Origin: Candidatus Hydrogenedentota bacterium
GTDB lineage: Bacteria; Hydrogenedentota; Hydrogenedentia; Hydrogenedentales; SLHB01
Assembly: GCA_022706165.1 (NCBI GenBank)
Contig: JAKJDA010000085.1
Location: 1 to 9,553, forward strand
Direction: 5' to 3'
Length of the DNA: 9,553 bases
A model generated the notes under the pieces. The model searched no databases. It saw only the letters and a list, made by a program, of their open reading frames with translations, and was not told the DNA's origin. Shown here piece by piece: positions 6,944-9,553 of the stretch. Every line of letters starts with the position of its first letter. Position 1 is the stretch's first letter. A program made the translations under genes and the position numbers.

Positions 6944-7042
6944 GATGCGGACAACCTCTTCGGATACCGCATCTTGAGCGCAAGGGCTGCCGGTTGAACC
7001 CTTACACAAGGAAGCGATAGGATCGCGCCATCTTCGTCGCTT
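6944..7042 (+). other. Series of stem-loops in the gap before glyA
   Basis: Several dyads follow one another. GATGCGG (6944-6950) pairs with CCGCATC (6967-6973) over 16 bases. CTTG-AGCG-CAAG lies at about 6972-6983. AAGCGA (7012-7017) pairs with TCGCTT (7037-7042), enclosing an alternative GCGAT/ATCGC hairpin (7014-7026). None matches the conserved core of the glycine, THF or SAM riboswitches as I know them. The region may be a 3' structure of the GH42 transcript, an unassigned leader, or GC-rich chance pairing. Confidence 0.3.
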
Positions 7043-7045
7043 GTT

Positions 7046-7074
7046 TTGCCGGCGCGGGGCTGTTTTCCGAAAAT
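7046..7074 (+). promoter_or_regulatory. Candidate promoter for glyA
   Basis: TTGCCG (7046-7051) and GAAAAT (7069-7074) are 17 bases apart, each matching the sigma-70 consensus at four of six positions. The start would fall near 7081, leaving a leader of under 20 bases before the GTG. If this is the true promoter the stem-loops upstream are not part of the glyA message. Confidence 0.3.
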
Positions 7075-7097
7075 CGAACTTCACGAGGAGATACGCT

Positions 7098-8627
7098 GTG
7101 TCCACTGCAACAAAACTCACGGGAGCCCTCCAGGCTTATCTCGCGAAGACCTCTCCGGATCAACTGTCCGCGGAAGCCTTGGGGTATCTGGCGAATTTGA
7201 CGGCGGTCGCGAACGTGGCTCCGGCTGCGGCGCGGGCTATCGTCCACGAACTGGCCGACCAGCGCAGCCATCTCAAACTCATCGCCAGCGAAAACTACTG
7301 CTCGATCGCAACGCAGTTGGCGATGGGCAATCTGCTCACGGACAAATACGCGGAAGGTTTTCCCGGCCATCGTTTCTATGAAGGCTGCACGAACGTCGAC
7401 GACATCGAATCCTACGCGTGCGACCAGCTCCGCAAGCTGTTCGGCTGCGACCACGCCTACGTCCAACCACACAGCGGCGCCGACGCGAACCTCATCGCGT
7501 ATTGGGCCGTCTTGCAGACGCGCGTCGAGAACCCAGCGCTTGAGGCCAAGGGCATTAAAGACGTCAAGACGATGTCCGACGCGGATTGGACCGAGTTGCG
7601 TCACCTTTTGGGTAACCAAAAACTGCTGGGCATGGATCTGTACTCCGGCGGGCACCTCACACACGGCTATCGCCTCAATGTGTCCGCGAAGATGTTTGAT
7701 GCCTACACCTACGGCGTAAGCCAAAAGACCGGCCTGCTCGATTACGACGAACTCGAAGCGCGCGTGCAGGAGGTCAAGCCGCTCATTTTTCTTGCGGGCT
7801 ACAGCGCCTATCCGCGCAAGATCAATTTCAAGAAGATGCGCGAAATCGCCGATCGCGCGGGCGCGGTGTTCATGGTGGACATGGCGCATTTCGCGGGACT
7901 GGTCGCGGGCGGGGTTTTCGAGGATGACTACAATCCCGTGCGCCACGCGCATGTCGTGACGTCAACCACGCACAAGACCCTGCGCGGACCGCGCGGCGGC
8001 ATCGTGCTGTGCACGCAGGAGTTCGCCGACGCCGTCGACAAGGGTTGCCCGCTCGTGATGGGCGGTCCGCTGGGGCACGTCATCGCGTCAAAAGCCGTTG
8101 CGTTCACCGAGGCCAACACGCCCGCGTTCAAGGCCTACGCACAGAACATCGTGAAGAATTGCCAGGCGCTCGCGCAGAACTGCATCGACGAAGGCCTGAC
8201 CATCGTCAGCGGCGGCACCGACAATCACCTCGCGCTGATCGACGTCACGCCGTTCGGCTTGACGGGCATGCAGGCCGCCGCCGCGGTGCATTCCTGCGGC
8301 GTCACCCTCAACAAGAACACGCTGCCCTTCGACATCAACGGCCCGTGGTATTCGAGCGGCCTGCGCATCGGCACTGCCGCCGCCACGTCGCTCGGCATGG
8401 GCCTGCCGGAGATGAAGGAGATCGCGGGCGTCCTCAAACTCGTCATCTCGAACACGAAACCGGCGATCATCGAGTCCGGCGCGAACCAAGGCAAGCCCAG
8501 CAAGGCCAAATTCGCGCTTGACGCCGCCGTGCGCGCCGAAGCCCAAGCCCGCGTGAAAGCGCTGCTGGATCGTTTCCCTGTTTATCCAGAGCTCGATCTG
8601 GCCTTGTTGCAGCAGTATTTTGGATAG
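7098..8627 (+). CDS. glyA: Serine hydroxymethyltransferase, long form
   Basis: The product is 509 residues. The start is GTG 7098-7100 with GAGGAG 7 bases upstream. An in-frame extension to 7041 has no ribosome site and is rejected. The enzyme interconverts serine plus tetrahydrofolate with glycine plus 5,10-methylene-tetrahydrofolate, using PLP, in the cytoplasm. Visible motifs are LIASENY at 61-67, HRFYEGC at 91-97, the HSGADAN segment at 125-131, DMAHFAGLVAGG at 261-272 (Asp261 and His264 near PLP), and STTHKTLRGPRGG at 289-301 with Lys293 as the Schiff-base lysine. Typical bacterial enzymes have about 415-430 residues. The surplus is an N-terminal extension of about 40 residues and an insertion at about 139-175, between AYWAVL and LLGMDL. 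Both features occur in chlamydial GlyA. The core residues are intact, so activity is expected. Confidence 0.95.
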   Translation: MSTATKLTGALQAYLAKTSPDQLSAEALGYLANLTAVANVAPAAARAIVHELADQRSHLKLIASENYCSIATQLAMGNLLTDKYAEGFPGHRFYEGCTNVDDIESYACDQLRKLFGCDHAYVQPHSGADANLIAYWAVLQTRVENPALEAKGIKDVKTMSDADWTELRHLLGNQKLLGMDLYSGGHLTHGYRLNVSAKMFDAYTYGVSQKTGLLDYDELEARVQEVKPLIFLAGYSAYPRKINFKKMREIADRAGAVFMVDMAHFAGLVAGGVFEDDYNPVRHAHVVTSTTHKTLRGPRGGIVLCTQEFADAVDKGCPLVMGGPLGHVIASKAVAFTEANTPAFKAYAQNIVKNCQALAQNCIDEGLTIVSGGTDNHLALIDVTPFGLTGMQAAAAVHSCGVTLNKNTLPFDINGPWYSSGLRIGTAAATSLGMGLPEMKEIAGVLKLVISNTKPAIIESGANQGKPSKAKFALDAAVRAEAQARVKALLDRFPVYPELDLALLQQYFG

Positions 8628-8717
8628 ATTCGCCGCGATTCCGCGTGCGTTGCCGCGAGAAATGCGGGCTATGGCGTTCTCAAAAATGGCGCAGGCATGT
8701 TGTGTGCATAAATTCTG

Positions 8718-8737
8718 AAAACGCTTTGCGGAAAGCG
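8718..8737 (-). terminator. Probable intrinsic terminator for the CbiO-type gene
   Basis: On the minus strand a perfect 6-bp stem (CGCTTT / AAAGCG with a 4-base loop) is followed at once by TTTTCAGAATTT. This is the intrinsic terminator layout and lies about 60 bases past the leftward ABC gene stop. On the plus strand no T run follows, so it would not clearly end glyA. The 170-base convergent gap also holds two GC palindromes (8772-8781 and 8784-8795) close to the ABC gene stop. Confidence 0.5.
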
Positions 8738-8783
8738 CCGGCCATAGTGCGGCTCTGGAGGCTGTCTGAAAGCGCATGCGCCG

Positions 8784-8795
8784 GGCCGCGCGGCC
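8784..8795. repeat. Perfect 12-base GC palindrome just past the ABC gene stop
   Basis: GGCCGCGCGGCC lies 2 bases beyond the TGA of the leftward gene, and GCGCATGCGC (8772-8781) lies just beyond it. Perfect palindromes with no loop fold poorly as RNA hairpins, and GC-only palindromes are common by chance in DNA of this composition, so no function is claimed. Confidence 0.3.
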
Positions 8796-8797
8796 GG

Positions 8798-9511
8798 TCA
8801 CAGCATGTTGTGCGATTCGAGGAGCGCGGTATCGGCCAGTATGGCGGCGGTAGGACCGTCGGCGGCGACGCGGCCTTGGGATAGCAGGATGGTGCGGGGG
8901 CATAGGGCGTTGACCAGCGGCAGGTCGTGGGTGGCGACGATCATCGTGGCGGAGAGCTGCCGCAGAAGGGCGATCGCGTCTTTGCGTCCGCGCGGATCGA
9001 GGTTGGAGGTCGGTTCGTCGAGAACGACGATGGCCGGGCGCATGGCCAGCACCGTTGCGATCGCCGCGCGCCGTTTCTGCCCCTGACTGAGGTGGAACGC
9101 GCACTTGTTTTCAGCGCCGTCGAGGCCTACCGACGTCAAACATGCGCGCACGCGCGCCGCGACTTCGTTTTCGTCCAATCCCATGTTGCGCGGCCCGAAT
9201 GCGATGTCGTCGAACACGGTGGGACAGAAGAGTTGATCGTCAGGGTTTTGAAAGACGAGTCCGACGCGACGGCGGATGTCGCGCCGCGAAGCGCGTTCGA
9301 GCCGGATTCCTTCCACCGTGATGGTTCCGGAAGTGGGCAGAATCAAGCCGTTGAGATGCAGCAGCAGCGTCGATTTTCCGGCTCCATTGGCGCCGATGAT
9401 CGCGACGCGTTCGCCATGGGCCAGTTCAAAAGCGATGCCGTGCAGCGCCGCGGCCCCGTCCGGATAGGCGTAGGATACGCGATCGATGGCAATCGCCGGT
9501 CCGTGGGTCAT
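8798..9511 (-). CDS. cbiO: ATP-binding subunit of a cobalt/nickel or ECF-type ABC transporter (CbiO/EcfA-like)
   Basis: The product is 237 residues with the start at ATG 9511-9509. An ATG 11 codons upstream is less likely because the chosen ATG overlaps the stop of the preceding frame (ATGA). The protein powers uptake of Co2+, Ni2+ or a vitamin at the inner face of the membrane. In order: Walker A GANGAGKST (40-48), Q-loop with the FQNPDDQLF signature of the CbiO/EcfA family (87-95), ABC signature LSQGQKRR (141-148), Walker B IVVLDEPTSNLDP (161-173, Glu166) and switch His195. The signature has Gln in place of the first Gly of LSGGQ, a tolerated variant. A CbiQ/EcfT membrane subunit and a substrate-binding unit are expected upstream, outside the window. 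The ion or vitamin cannot be told here, so the symbol is a family guess. Confidence 0.88.
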   Translation of the reverse strand: MTHGPAIAIDRVSYAYPDGAAALHGIAFELAHGERVAIIGANGAGKSTLLLHLNGLILPTSGTITVEGIRLERASRRDIRRRVGLVFQNPDDQLFCPTVFDDIAFGPRNMGLDENEVAARVRACLTSVGLDGAENKCAFHLSQGQKRRAAIATVLAMRPAIVVLDEPTSNLDPRGRKDAIALLRQLSATMIVATHDLPLVNALCPRTILLSQGRVAADGPTAAILADTALLESHNML

Positions 9512-9552
9512 GCCAACCCCCAGCGCACTGCCACGGCAAGACATGCCATGGC
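9508..9552 (-). CDS. C-terminal tail of an upstream gene, possibly the CbiQ/EcfT membrane subunit
   Basis: Read leftward from the right edge, a frame gives 14 residues (AMACLAVAVRWGLA) and ends in TGA 9510-9508. That stop overlaps the ATG of the ABC ATPase as ATGA, a common sign of translational coupling inside an operon. The residues are hydrophobic, as expected for the last membrane helix of a CbiQ/EcfT subunit, which usually sits directly before CbiO. The stretch is too short to identify on its own, so identity rests on context. Confidence 0.45.
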   Translation of the reverse strand, partial: AMACLAVAVRWGLA

Positions 9553-9553
9553 G

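Noticed and set aside
6885..7097. Glycine, folate or SAM-type riboswitch upstream of glyA
   Set aside because: Considered because of the gene and the stem-loops, but none of the conserved cores I know for these classes is present. It is kept only as unassigned structure.
7002..7952. 316-codon minus-strand open frame opposite glyA
   Set aside because: It overlaps the unmistakable glyA frame and shows no motif.
8645..8884. 79-codon plus-strand frame after glyA
   Set aside because: It has no ribosome site that I can see, and its second half is antisense to the ABC gene. The part in the gap shows no protein-like pattern.
8088..9104. 338-codon minus-strand open frame over the glyA end and the ABC gene
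   Set aside because: It is antisense to glyA and out of frame with the ABC ATPase. It has Arg/Ala-rich composition and no domain.

Overview
The window looks like chromosomal DNA from a GC-rich, carbohydrate-degrading environmental bacterium, probably of the Hydrogenedentota, Lentisphaerae, Planctomycetes or wider PVC type. This placement is inference. It rests on three things: secreted beta-helix and glycosidase-like proteins next to a Gfo/Idh/MocA oxidoreductase, a secreted protein ending in a thrombospondin type 3 repeat plus a short hydrophobic and arginine-rich tail, and a long form of serine hydroxymethyltransferase of the kind known from Chlamydiae and some spirochaetes. There is no rRNA, tRNA, CRISPR array, insertion sequence or phage gene in the window.

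Layout. Positions 3-674 (+) hold the C-terminal part of a Gfo/Idh/MocA oxidoreductase. It converges on a leftward pair: a secreted parallel beta-helix protein (801-2705, -) and, upstream of it, a secreted glycosidase-like protein with a calcium-binding repeat and a C-terminal anchor (2861-4540, -). A 196-base divergent intergenic region (4541-4736) separates this pair from a rightward cytoplasmic GH42-type beta-galactosidase (4737-6884, +). A structured 213-base gap with several stem-loops follows, then glyA (7098-8627, +). glyA converges on a leftward ABC ATPase of the CbiO/ECF type (8798-9511, -), whose start overlaps the stop of an upstream gene that runs off the right edge.

The left two thirds reads as a small glycan-use locus. 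Two exported proteins would act on polymer outside the cytoplasm, a cytoplasmic GH42 enzyme would release galactose-like sugars, and the oxidoreductase may process a released sugar. No SusC/SusD pair, transporter or regulator gene for this set is visible. The right third (glyA, cbiO) is housekeeping and metal or vitamin uptake, and is probably unrelated.

The most interesting signal is in the divergent intergenic region. Two 14-base dyads of the form TTGC-N6-GCAA, identical at 11 of 14 positions when one is read on the minus strand, lie one on each side. One overlaps the best -35 candidate of the GH42 gene and the other lies between promoter and start of the secreted gene. A separate perfect 13-base palindrome overlaps the best -10 candidate of the secreted gene. 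This is what shared control of both arms by a DNA-binding regulator would look like, but no regulator gene is in the window. I did not find a clearly new multi-gene system.
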